DNA of 64,000 bases from Stenotrophomonas maltophilia (GTDB lineage Bacteria > Pseudomonadota > Gammaproteobacteria > Xanthomonadales > Xanthomonadaceae). Shown here piece by piece: positions 41,719 to 49,013 of the stretch. The notes beneath the pieces were generated by a model. It ran no database searches. It saw only the letters and a list, made by a program, of their open reading frames with translations, and had not been told where the DNA came from. Every line of letters begins with the position of its first letter. Within the stretch, counting starts at the first letter, position 1. A program made the translations under genes and the position numbers. The stretch covers positions 2,334,001 to 2,398,000 of the forward strand of contig NZ_CP015612.1 in NCBI RefSeq assembly GCF_002138415.1, written 5' to 3'.

Positions 41719-43074
41719 TCAGCGCTGCGCAGGCAGCTCCAGCCGGTGCTTGCGGCACAGCCGATACACCGTCACCCGCGAGATCTGCATCTGCCGCGCG
41801 CACTCGGAGACGTTGTAGCCGGTCTGGCGCAGGGTCTGCAGCAGCACATCGCGCTCGGCCTGGCCCCGGGCATCGTGCAGCATGGCGCTGGGCAGCGCCT
41901 GCACCGGCTCTCCCAGCTCCAGGTCGCGCTCGCTTATCAGTTCGCCTTCGGCCATGATCGCCGCCCGTTGTACCCGATTGAGCAGCTCGCGAACATTGCC
42001 GGGCCAACCGAAACGCCGCATCGCCTGCAGCGCCATTGGCGAGAAACCACGTGCACGTACGCTGTGCCGCAGCCGGAAGCAGCGCAGGAAGTGTTCGGCC
42101 AGCAGCTGCACGTCTGCACCGCGCTCGCGCAGCGGTGGCATGAGCAGGCGCAGCACGTTCAGACGGTAGTAGAGATCGCTGCGGAACCGCCCCTGCGCCA
42201 CCGCGTGCTCCAGTTCGACGTGGGTAGCAGCAAGCACCCGCACGTCTGCGCGCAGGGGCTGGCTGCTGCCCACCCGCTCGAAGGTTCCCTCCTGCAGCAC
42301 GCGCAGCAGGCTGGTCTGAGCTTCGGCCGGCAGGTCACCCACTTCATCCAGAAACACCGTGCCTCCATGCGCGGACTCGAACACGCCGATCTGCCGCTTG
42401 TCGGCGCCGGTGAACGAGCCACGTTCGTGACCGAACAGCTCCGACTGCACCAGGTTGGCCGGAATGGCCCCGCAGTTGACCGCAATGAACGGCTTGCCCG
42501 CGCGTCTCGACAGCGCGTGCAGCGCATGTGCCGCCAACTCCTTGCCTGTACCGGTCTCGCCGGTGACCAGCACCGGCAGTTCCACCGGTGCGAACTTATG
42601 CAGCACCGTGCGCACCGCATGCAGCGCAGGACTTTCTCCAATCAGGGCACGTGGTCCCTGCCCGCCACAGGCCTCATCGATCGACGGATCATCCGCATCG
42701 AACTGCTGGCGTATCGCGCAGACCAGCTCCTGCAGCCCGAACGGCAGAGTGAACCGCCCCTGGCAGCGCGCCAGCAGCGGCGACCACATCGGAGGTACAA
42801 CGGCGGCGCCGGGTGGAAGCACCGCCAACCAGGGCAGATGCAGATGCTGCTCCATCCAGGAGGTGAGCAGCTGCAAAGCCGTTGAATCCAGATGGCGAAG
42901 ATCCAGCACGGCAAGCAGGCGATCGCGCCCGCGCAGGCCAATCGCCATGGTGGGATCGGGATGGATGCTGCGCACATACCAGCCCGCAGCTGCCAGCGCG
43001 CTGCGCTCGTTCGCCAGCGGCTGGCCGAACCAGAGTACGCAACGTGATGCAGAAGCTTCCGGGACCGCTGCCAT
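41719..43074 (-). CDS. Sigma-54-dependent activator (NtrC/VpsR-like) next to the Fap operon
   Basis: A 451-residue enhancer-binding protein. Residues 1-130 form an N-terminal receiver-like domain that lacks the normal acidic pocket (CVLWFGQPLANERSAL), as in VpsR. Residues 145-375 are the AAA+ domain: Walker A GETGTGKE near 170, GSFTGADKR near 218 (sigma-54-contacting loop, a GAFTGA variant), Walker B GGTVFLDEVGD near 237, and the R-finger region. A Fis-type helix-turn-helix is at 415-445 (NVSECARQMQISRVTVYRLC). The start at 43074 follows GGGGGAA. It is divergent from the amyloid operon across 397 bp that contain a strong sigma-54 promoter, so it very likely activates the operon. VpsR-like proteins may bind c-di-GMP; that is not readable here. 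Confidence 0.9.
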   Translation of the reverse strand: MAAVPEASASRCVLWFGQPLANERSALAAAGWYVRSIHPDPTMAIGLRGRDRLLAVLDLRHLDSTALQLLTSWMEQHLHLPWLAVLPPGAAVVPPMWSPLLARCQGRFTLPFGLQELVCAIRQQFDADDPSIDEACGGQGPRALIGESPALHAVRTVLHKFAPVELPVLVTGETGTGKELAAHALHALSRRAGKPFIAVNCGAIPANLVQSELFGHERGSFTGADKRQIGVFESAHGGTVFLDEVGDLPAEAQTSLLRVLQEGTFERVGSSQPLRADVRVLAATHVELEHAVAQGRFRSDLYYRLNVLRLLMPPLRERGADVQLLAEHFLRCFRLRHSVRARGFSPMALQAMRRFGWPGNVRELLNRVQRAAIMAEGELISERDLELGEPVQALPSAMLHDARGQAERDVLLQTLRQTGYNVSECARQMQISRVTVYRLCRKHRLELPAQR

Positions 43075-43471
43075 GCTTCCCCCAGCATCCGGACACCGTC
43101 GGCGGACTGTCAGGCAATCGCCGGCGTGCCGCCCCTCCGCCGGGACCTCTACGGCCACCGGGGCGGCCTTTGTTGGGCGGATCCTAGCGCTTCCCTAAAC
43201 GGCGGCGCAATGAGCAGTGCGTCAAGAAATTCGTGGCTGAAGCGGCACCGTTGCAGACCGCGCCGCCACCTGTAACACCGATGCGACAGTTGCCCGCCGC
43301 CCTTGCCCTGCGGTGCCTGGGGCTTCGAAATCCCAACAATTCCGCGACGTGCCTGTAACAGCGTGGCAGCAGCCCGGTCAGGTACTGCACGGTCCCAACG
43401 TTGGCGGGTGGGCACTTCGAAGTTGGCACGGTTGATGCGTGGTTCCGCCGCACCCATCGCGGGAGATCGGC
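43075..43471. other. Regulatory region upstream of the Fap operon
   Basis: Besides the sigma-54 promoter, this 397-bp gap holds two copies of CCTGTAACA (43269-43277 and 43352-43360, 83 bp apart), which could be upstream activating sites for the divergent sigma-54 activator. I see no open frame with a good ribosome site and no terminator. Confidence 0.45.
43423..43439 (+). promoter_or_regulatory. Sigma-54 promoter of the Fap operon
   Basis: TTGGCACG-GTTG-ATGCG matches the -24/-12 consensus YTGGCACGRNNNTTGCW at all but two positions: TTGGCACG is exact and the TGC of the -12 element is kept, with A for T before it and G for W after. It lies 33 bp before the first gene start and on the same strand, and a sigma-54 activator gene is adjacent. 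Confidence 0.75.
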
Positions 43472-44002
43472 ATGGACGGCATCACCCTGATTCGCGGCCT
43501 GGCCGCAGCACTGGCAGTGGCCCTGCTGTCGGTTGGCGCGGGCGCATCCGCATCCGGCGCCCGCCAGGGCGTGAAGGCACAACCGGGCGAGATTGTCCTG
43601 TTGCGGGACGTATCCGCGCGGGCTGCCTATCGCATGGCACCACCGGGCATGGCGCTGATTGCCGACCCGAAGCCACAGCGCGAGATCGCTACCGCGTTGG
43701 GCGCTGGCGGCACGACGACCGGCATGGACGAGCTGAGCGATGAGGACTATGCCGGCATGGGCGCCGGCCGGGCAGCGTCCATCGCGGCGCCGCGCGGTAC
43801 CACCGTTGAACGGGTCACCCAGCAGGCCCTGGGCGGCACACTTGGCCGCAATGGTGATGGCATGGTCGGCGGCAGCCTGGGCGGTGCGATGAGTGGGCCG
43901 CTCGGTGCGGTCGGCAGCAGTACCCGCGGCATTGCCGACACGGTGCGCGGCGCACTGGCCCAGTTCCCCCTGCAGGGCACGGCCCCGGCAGGTGGAAAAT
44001 GA
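43472..44002 (+). CDS. First gene of the Fap operon, fapA-position exported protein
   Basis: A 176-residue exported protein with signal peptide (LAAALAVALLSVGAGASASG). The mature part has a central acidic stretch (TTTGMDELSDEDYAGM) and a Gly-rich tail (GGSLGGAMSGPLGAVGSS). I do not recognise its fold, but it occupies the place of fapA in Pseudomonas, whose product keeps amyloid subunits soluble during export. The start at 43472 follows GGGAGA. Its stop overlaps the start of the fapB-like gene (ATGA), so the pair is coupled. Identity as FapA is by position only. Confidence 0.6.
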   Translation: MDGITLIRGLAAALAVALLSVGAGASASGARQGVKAQPGEIVLLRDVSARAAYRMAPPGMALIADPKPQREIATALGAGGTTTGMDELSDEDYAGMGAGRAASIAAPRGTTVERVTQQALGGTLGRNGDGMVGGSLGGAMSGPLGAVGSSTRGIADTVRGALAQFPLQGTAPAGGK

Positions 44003-44616
44003 AGTCCCTGCATGGGTTGCTTCTGCTGCTCGCTGCGGCGCCCGTGGCAACCCGGGCCGATGACTACAGCGGCATGCTCGCCTATCTCGACGTGGCCCGC
44101 ATCGACGGCCACGCACTGGCCGGGGCGAATGGCGCCATCGCAGTCAACCAGGCCGCCGGTGACCTGAACCTGCAGGCCAACCTGCGGGGCATCGCCAACG
44201 GCGATCGCGCCGACGTGGCGATCAATGCTCGGCAACTGCAGCAGGGCAACCGCGTGCTGTCCGGGCCCCTGCAGGCTACTGCGTTCATCGGCGGTGACGC
44301 ACTGGCCGGCGCCAGTGGCATCGCATCCATCAACCAGGCCAGTGGCATCGCCAACACGACGCTCAACGTCGTCAGCGCGACGCTGGCCCGACAAGGCATA
44401 CGCGAAACCGACGATACGGCCTTGGCCGCCGAGGGTTCCGCGTTGGCAGGGGGGCGGGACGACACCGGTCGCGGCGTCGCGACGGGCACCCGCAGCGCCG
44501 GTGTAGCCAGCACCGCACTGCGGGGATTCGACGGGGTCCTGCAACTCAATCAGATCGCGGGCAACGGCAACGACACGGCCAACGTACTGGGCCTGGTCGT
44601 GCAGGATCGCCCGTGA
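43999..44616 (+). CDS. fapB: FapB-like minor amyloid subunit
   Basis: A 205-residue exported protein (signal peptide LLLLLAAAPVATRA). It contains imperfect amyloid repeats of the Fap type: GANGAIAVNQAAGDLNLQAN, GASGIASINQASGIANTTLN, and a last copy near DGVLQLNQIAGNGNDTANVL. FapB nucleates the FapC fibre in Pseudomonas. The order after fapA and before the larger repeat protein, and the GxxxINQxxGxxNxxxN repeats, support the call. The C-terminal CxxC seen in Pseudomonas FapB/FapC is absent. Symbol is by similarity in arrangement and repeats. Confidence 0.72.
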   Translation: MKSLHGLLLLLAAAPVATRADDYSGMLAYLDVARIDGHALAGANGAIAVNQAAGDLNLQANLRGIANGDRADVAINARQLQQGNRVLSGPLQATAFIGGDALAGASGIASINQASGIANTTLNVVSATLARQGIRETDDTALAAEGSALAGGRDDTGRGVATGTRSAGVASTALRGFDGVLQLNQIAGNGNDTANVLGLVVQDRP

Positions 44617-44659
44617 CAACCACCCAACCGATGCACCACCTGATGAGAGAGAGGGCACT

Positions 44660-45976
44660 ATGAAAGCGACCGTCAAACAGACCATGCTCGCCATGGCGAT
44701 TGCCACTGCCTCGACCGCCGCTGCGGCCAATGGCTGGGACAACCAGAACGCCAACGCGAACGTCAACCACAACCACACCGTCAGCGAAACCCGCAACGAC
44801 ACGCACAACCACACTGACAATGACGTGCGCAACCGCACCGTCAACGTCAATGTGCAGAAGCACAGCAACATCCAGGCCGACGAGCGCAAGGAAAAGAACA
44901 ACCATGGCGTCGACGTGAACCTGGAAAAGGACCTGCGGCTGAGCACCGACATCAATTTCTCCGGCGACCCGAACATCACCGGCGACATCGACCTCGACTC
45001 GGCGGCCATCGCGGTGATCGACAACCGCCAGTCGATCAGCAACAACGCCACCAGCAACAGCCTGGTCACCAACAGTGCTTCCATTGGTGACAGCGTAGGT
45101 GCCGGCGCATCGGGCAATCTCGGCTTCAACGTGGTATCCGGCGACAACAACGCCCAGGACAATGCTGCGTCGTTGTCCGCTGCCGATGCGTCCTTCAGCT
45201 TCGGCATGGCCGATGCCGAAGTGTTCGTGAACCAGGCCGGATTCGGCAACGCCACCATGAACTCCGGCGTCACCAACGCCGCAGGCCTCGGCGGCAACGC
45301 CTTCGGCGGCGCGTCCGGCAACATCGGCGTGAACATCGCCTCGGGCAACAACAACGAGCAGAAGAACGCGCTCGCTGCCTCGGTAGCGACCACGGCGGTG
45401 GCGCAGTCGAGCATCAGCTCCAACCAGGTCTCCACCGGCAACACGGTCAGCAACGCCGGCTTCGTGCAGTCGTACACCGATACCGTGCAGGTCGGCATGC
45501 ATGGTGGCGTCAGCGGCCTGACCCTGGCCTATGGCGCGGGCACCTACCGCGGCACCGGCAACGCCTACCAGATGGCCAATTACTACCTGGATACGTGGAA
45601 TGGCGAGCTGCCGCACCCGGGCGGCAACAGCACCGGCCACATCGACCTGGACAACCAGATCCAGAACGCCACGATGAACCCCAACCGGCCGGGGGTGGGC
45701 GGCCTGGGCTTCGATACGCGTGAGAGCGGCACCAGCCAGTTCGTCGAACTGGGCGTGGCTGACCTGTATGCCAGCCTCAGCGGCACGGTCAGCACCACGC
45801 GCTGGGTGAACGTCAACGCGACCAACACCTCGGCGTTGTCCGGCAGTGCCTTCTCGGGCGCCTCCGGCAACATCGGCGTGAACGTGGCGGCGGGCACCGG
45901 CAACCTGCAGGCCAACAGCCTGGCCTTGGCAGTCGCCCAGCCCAGCACCGGCGGCGGTGGCGGCAGCGGCGAGTAA
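44660..45976 (+). CDS. fapC: FapC-like major amyloid subunit
   Basis: A 438-residue exported, Asn/Gly-rich protein. After the signal (AIATASTAAAANG) comes an Asn/His-rich section (NVNHNHTVSETRNDTHNHTD), then three amyloid-type repeats separated by long linkers: near 150-175 (GNLGFNVVSGDNNAQDNA), near 220-245 (GNIGVNIASGNNNEQKNA) and near 405-430 (GNIGVNVAAGTGNLQANS). Three repeats with spacers is the FapC design, where they stack into the fibre core. No Cys is present, so the Pseudomonas CxxC is lacking. A ribosome site GAGAGAGGG precedes 44660. It is the largest repeat protein of the operon, and a stem-loop follows, as expected for the major subunit. Confidence 0.78.
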   Translation: MKATVKQTMLAMAIATASTAAAANGWDNQNANANVNHNHTVSETRNDTHNHTDNDVRNRTVNVNVQKHSNIQADERKEKNNHGVDVNLEKDLRLSTDINFSGDPNITGDIDLDSAAIAVIDNRQSISNNATSNSLVTNSASIGDSVGAGASGNLGFNVVSGDNNAQDNAASLSAADASFSFGMADAEVFVNQAGFGNATMNSGVTNAAGLGGNAFGGASGNIGVNIASGNNNEQKNALAASVATTAVAQSSISSNQVSTGNTVSNAGFVQSYTDTVQVGMHGGVSGLTLAYGAGTYRGTGNAYQMANYYLDTWNGELPHPGGNSTGHIDLDNQIQNATMNPNRPGVGGLGFDTRESGTSQFVELGVADLYASLSGTVSTTRWVNVNATNTSALSGSAFSGASGNIGVNVAAGTGNLQANSLALAVAQPSTGGGGGSGE

Positions 45977-45985
45977 GCGCAACAC

Positions 45986-46009
45986 CCCGGCCGTCCGCCA
46001 ATGGCCGGG
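45986..46009 (+). terminator. Upstream hairpin after fapC
   Basis: CCCGGCC and GGCCGGG pair over 7 bp around a 10-base loop, directly after the fapC stop and before the larger hairpin at 46015-46055. Together they form a structured 3' end for the fapC message. Confidence 0.45.
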
Positions 46010-46014
46010 TTCCC

Positions 46015-46055
46015 GGGAGCCCCTGTTCCTCCTCCCCCTTGGGACAGGGGCTCCC
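46015..46055 (+). terminator. Strong stem-loop between fapC and fapD (processing/attenuation)
   Basis: GGGAGCCCCTGT and ACAGGGGCTCCC form a perfect 12-bp stem around a 17-base loop, 38 bases after the fapC stop and 20 before fapD. There is no U-run. Such intra-operon stem-loops after a major subunit gene commonly protect the upstream mRNA or cause partial termination, so fapABC would be made in excess over fapDEF. Confidence 0.6.
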
Positions 46056-46075
46056 CCCTGCTGCTGGAGATCACG

Positions 46076-46780
46076 ATGAGCCGCTACGGCCTCTCGATAT
46101 GCCTGCTGGCCTGCCTGCTGTTGCTGGCCACTGTTTCTGCGTGGGCGGGCGACGTGCGCTTCAGTGGCGTACTGCCCAATGGCGCGCTGCTGCAGCAGAA
46201 GGTGGAGAGCATGCAGGAGCGGCGCTACCGCAACGTGGTGCGCCAGCACACCGACTACAGCTGCGGGGCGGCCGCATTGGCGACCATCCTGCGCCATGCC
46301 TATCACCTGCAGACCGACGAAGCGACGGTGATCGAAGGAATGATGGGGGTCTCCGATCCAGCACTGGTGGCCGAGCGCGGTTTTTCGCTGCTCGACATCA
46401 AGCGCTATGTGGAATCGCTGGGCATGCGTGGGCGTGGCTATCGCATCGATGAGGCACGCCTGCGCACGCTTCGCGTTCCTGGCCTTGTCCTGATGGACGT
46501 GCGCGGCTTTCGCCATTTCGTGGTGCTCAAGCAGGTGCGCGACGGTGTGGTCGAGGTGGCTGATCCCATCCTTGGCAACCGCAGCCTGGCACTGCCTGAA
46601 TTCCTCGCTGCGTGGCCATCGCGTGCGGTCTTCGTAGTGATCGGCAGCGACTTCGATCGCAATACCGTTCTTCTGCAACCCAGCGAACGGCCCAGTGCCC
46701 GCGCGCTCTACGCGCGGCAAGGGCCGATCACCGATGCCGAACTGGTCGACTTCGGCTTCAGCCACGCCGACCTGTTCTGA
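46076..46780 (+). CDS. fapD: FapD-like C39-family cysteine peptidase
   Basis: A 234-residue exported or membrane-anchored protein (leader LSICLLACLLLLATVSAWAG). It has the C39 peptidase set: catalytic Cys in YSCGAAALATIL, His in RGFRHFVVLKQV and Asp in VADPILGNR. C39 peptidases cleave leader peptides after double-Gly; in Fap systems FapD is essential for fibre assembly, presumably by processing. The start at 46076 was chosen for its leader; upstream bases belong to the stem-loop. Proper order after fapC supports the name. Confidence 0.82.
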   Translation: MSRYGLSICLLACLLLLATVSAWAGDVRFSGVLPNGALLQQKVESMQERRYRNVVRQHTDYSCGAAALATILRHAYHLQTDEATVIEGMMGVSDPALVAERGFSLLDIKRYVESLGMRGRGYRIDEARLRTLRVPGLVLMDVRGFRHFVVLKQVRDGVVEVADPILGNRSLALPEFLAAWPSRAVFVVIGSDFDRNTVLLQPSERPSARALYARQGPITDAELVDFGFSHADLF

Positions 46781-46792
46781 GGAGGTACGACC

Positions 46793-47542
46793 ATGTTCCG
46801 TCAACACGTATGGATGGCGCTGCTGTTGATGGCCCCTGCCCTGCCCCTGCAGGCCGCCGACGGCAGGACCGGGCGTGGACTCACGGAAATCCCCGACCCG
46901 GAACTGAGCCTGATGCGAGGTCGCTACACCGTGGGTGGCAACAACGTGGCCTGGTTCGGGGTGACCATGGTTTCGCAGTGGCAGGCCGGCAACGGCGCCA
47001 CCCTGCAGGGCGCATTGACCCTGGCCATGGACTTCCGCGGCGGCGGTGCGCCGAAGCTGAGCTTCCAGCCCAGCGTGCATGTCACCGCTGCTGATGCGCC
47101 ACTGCCGGACACACACGGGCGCAGCATCGACAGCAGCGGCCTGGCCAACGCCAGCGGCCTGGTGCAGAGCGTACAAGTGGCTGGCGATGGCAACGTCGCC
47201 CGCAACGTCACCACGCTGACCGTCCGCGAGGGTGGCGTGCCGGCTGTTCTCTCTGATGGCGCAGGCAACGTCACCGCGCAGCAGGCCGGCGCCAGCGCGA
47301 CAGCCGTGCTGGAAGGCAACCAGGCCCGCCTGCAGCTGCAGGTGGATGGCCAGGGCCTGGTGCAGCAGTGGATCCGCAATGGCAGCGTCGGCCAGGGCAT
47401 TGCCCTGGCCGGTGACGGCCAGATCGCCAGCAACCAGTTGCGGCTGGAGCTGGTGCGCAACACCGTGGGCGGCAACCTGCCGTTGAGCCAGAACGTGGCC
47501 CAGGCAATTGCGTTGAACCGCGGCATGGGGCCGGGCCAGTAG
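46793..47542 (+). CDS. fapE: FapE-like amyloid accessory protein
   Basis: A 249-residue exported protein (signal LLLMAPALPLQAAD) with a GAGGAGG ribosome site. Residues 30-60 (LSLMRGRYTVGGNNVAWFGVTMVSQWQ) resemble the conserved FapE N-terminal motif (RGR...FGVxMxxxW). The rest is beta-strand-rich with GNxxxxxxxxxxQ patterns. FapE is secreted with the fibres in Pseudomonas and is required for their formation. The gene is 12 bases after fapD. Identity is by motif plus order. Confidence 0.72.
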   Translation: MFRQHVWMALLLMAPALPLQAADGRTGRGLTEIPDPELSLMRGRYTVGGNNVAWFGVTMVSQWQAGNGATLQGALTLAMDFRGGGAPKLSFQPSVHVTAADAPLPDTHGRSIDSSGLANASGLVQSVQVAGDGNVARNVTTLTVREGGVPAVLSDGAGNVTAQQAGASATAVLEGNQARLQLQVDGQGLVQQWIRNGSVGQGIALAGDGQIASNQLRLELVRNTVGGNLPLSQNVAQAIALNRGMGPGQ

Positions 47543-47588
47543 CAGGGCCCGGCATTGGGGGAAACGCTCCACAACGCAGGACACGAAC

Positions 47589-48905
47589 ATGCACACCCTG
47601 ATGAGGATCACCCCGTTGGCGCTGGCGGCGCTGGCGGGCACTGCCCTTGCCGCTCCGCCGACGCCTGACGATGGCGCCGACGTGCAGGCACTGGCCAACC
47701 AGCTGGAGCAGCTGAAATCCAACTACGCACAGGAAGTGCGGCGGCTGCGCGAACTGGACATGCAAGTGCAGGCCATGCAGGCGCGGCTGAGCGGGAAGGT
47801 TGGCCCGATGGCCCCGTCTACGGCTACGGCTACGGCTACGGCAGTCGAGCGTGGCTCGACTCTACAGAGTGGTGCGGCCGTTCCGCCGAGCAGCGAGGGC
47901 TACGCCAGTACCGCCGCCGAGGCGCAACAGGCCAAGCAGGAGTCGCGGCGCAGCGTGGACGACGTGAAGCAACAGCAATCGGCCCTGTTCTCACGTCGCT
48001 TCACCATCGAGAACAGCCTCACCTACGCCCGCTACGACCGCAAGCAGCTCACCCTCAACGGCTTCCTCGCGTTGGACGCCATCTTCCTCGGCAACATCGC
48101 CATCGAGAACGTGGAGTCCGACTCGCTGACCTACAACGTTGCGGCCCGCTGGGGCGTCAGCCCCAACCTGACGCTCAACCTGGATGTGCCTTACCTGGCG
48201 CGGCGTACCGTGTACCAGAAAGGCGGCGCCGGCGGTGCGGCCGCGGCCATCGCGCAGGAGCAGACCAACGGCAACGGCCTGGGCGACATTGGCCTGAGCG
48301 CGAACTACCGCCTGTTCGGCGAACGCGGCTGGCGCCCGGAGACCGTGCTCACGGCCGGTGTCACCGCCCCCACCGGGCGCGCCCCCTACGGCCTGGACTG
48401 GAAGGTGATCGAGCGCGATGACGATGACTACATCCGTTTCGCCGTGCCACGCGAGCAGCCCACCGGCAATGGCGTGTGGCAGGCCAATGTCGGCCTGTCG
48501 ATGGTGAAGACCGCTGACCCGGCCATCCTGTTCGCCAACATCGGTTACGTGCACTCCATCCCGCGCGGGTTCAACGACATCGACAGCAATCCGGACACGG
48601 TCAACCCGGGCGACGTGAAGCTCGGCGGCTCGGTGTACTTCGGCGCCGGCGTGGCGTTCGCGTTCAACGAACGCACCAGCCTGAGCCTGTCCTTCAGCGA
48701 CCGCACCAGCGCCCGCGCCTCCACCCGTTTCCAGGGCGGCAAGTGGATGAAGGTGATCGGCAGTGACGCCAATGCGGCGTCACTGAACCTGGGCGTGACC
48801 TATGCGTTGAACCAGCACACCACGCTGGTGACGCTGCTGGGCATCGGGCTGACCCCGGACGCGCCGGACTTCACGCTGGCGTTCAAGATTCCGTACATGC
48901 TCTAG
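47589..48905 (+). CDS. fapF: FapF-like outer-membrane pore, with embedded SMAG repeat
   Basis: A 438-residue outer-membrane protein. Signal peptide ALAALAGTALAAPP; residues 35-75 a coiled coil (LANQLEQLKSNYAQEVRRL); a low-complexity linker at 76-130; then a 12-strand-type barrel from about 135 on. FapF secretes Fap amyloid through a trimeric barrel gated by its N-terminal coiled coil. The linker contains a SMAG palindrome (47843-47865) in frame and a 6-bp tandem repeat of four copies (47818-47841), giving the unusual residues TATATATAVERGSTLQ. This part of the protein differs from a normal FapF linker and may vary between strains. Confidence 0.78.
   Translation: MHTLMRITPLALAALAGTALAAPPTPDDGADVQALANQLEQLKSNYAQEVRRLRELDMQVQAMQARLSGKVGPMAPSTATATATAVERGSTLQSGAAVPPSSEGYASTAAEAQQAKQESRRSVDDVKQQQSALFSRRFTIENSLTYARYDRKQLTLNGFLALDAIFLGNIAIENVESDSLTYNVAARWGVSPNLTLNLDVPYLARRTVYQKGGAGGAAAAIAQEQTNGNGLGDIGLSANYRLFGERGWRPETVLTAGVTAPTGRAPYGLDWKVIERDDDDYIRFAVPREQPTGNGVWQANVGLSMVKTADPAILFANIGYVHSIPRGFNDIDSNPDTVNPGDVKLGGSVYFGAGVAFAFNERTSLSLSFSDRTSARASTRFQGGKWMKVIGSDANAASLNLGVTYALNQHTTLVTLLGIGLTPDAPDFTLAFKIPYML
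47818..47841 (+). repeat. Simple sequence repeat, CTACGG x4, in fapF
   Basis: Four tandem copies of CTACGG encode alternating Thr-Ala. Because the unit is 6 bp, changes in copy number keep the frame and would alter only linker length. It borders the SMAG element. Confidence 0.7.
47843..47865 (-). repeat. SMAG (GTAG) palindromic repeat inside fapF
   Basis: On the minus strand it reads GTAG-A-GTCGAGC-CAC-GCTCGAC-T, i.e. the GTAG head followed by a 7-bp stem with a 3-base loop, the form of the S. maltophilia SMAG family. It lies wholly within the fapF reading frame without causing a stop. Such elements are normally intergenic, so an in-frame copy is unusual. Confidence 0.75.
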
Positions 48906-49013
48906 AAATGAGCTGAACGGTATCAATGGCCATGCTTCACACGCCCCCCGCGCACTGAATCCGGCGCGGTTCTGGGTCATGATGGTCTTCCTTCCTGTCG
49001 CGCGGGTCGCACC

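Noticed and set aside
41716..41721. TGATCA between convergent genes considered as a regulatory palindrome
   Set aside because: It is simply the two stop codons back to back; no further symmetry.
44546..47722. A 1058-residue antisense frame across the fap operon
   Set aside because: It is a shadow of repeat-rich high-GC genes. The sense genes have ribosome sites, signal peptides, C39 motifs and Fap repeats; the antisense has none.
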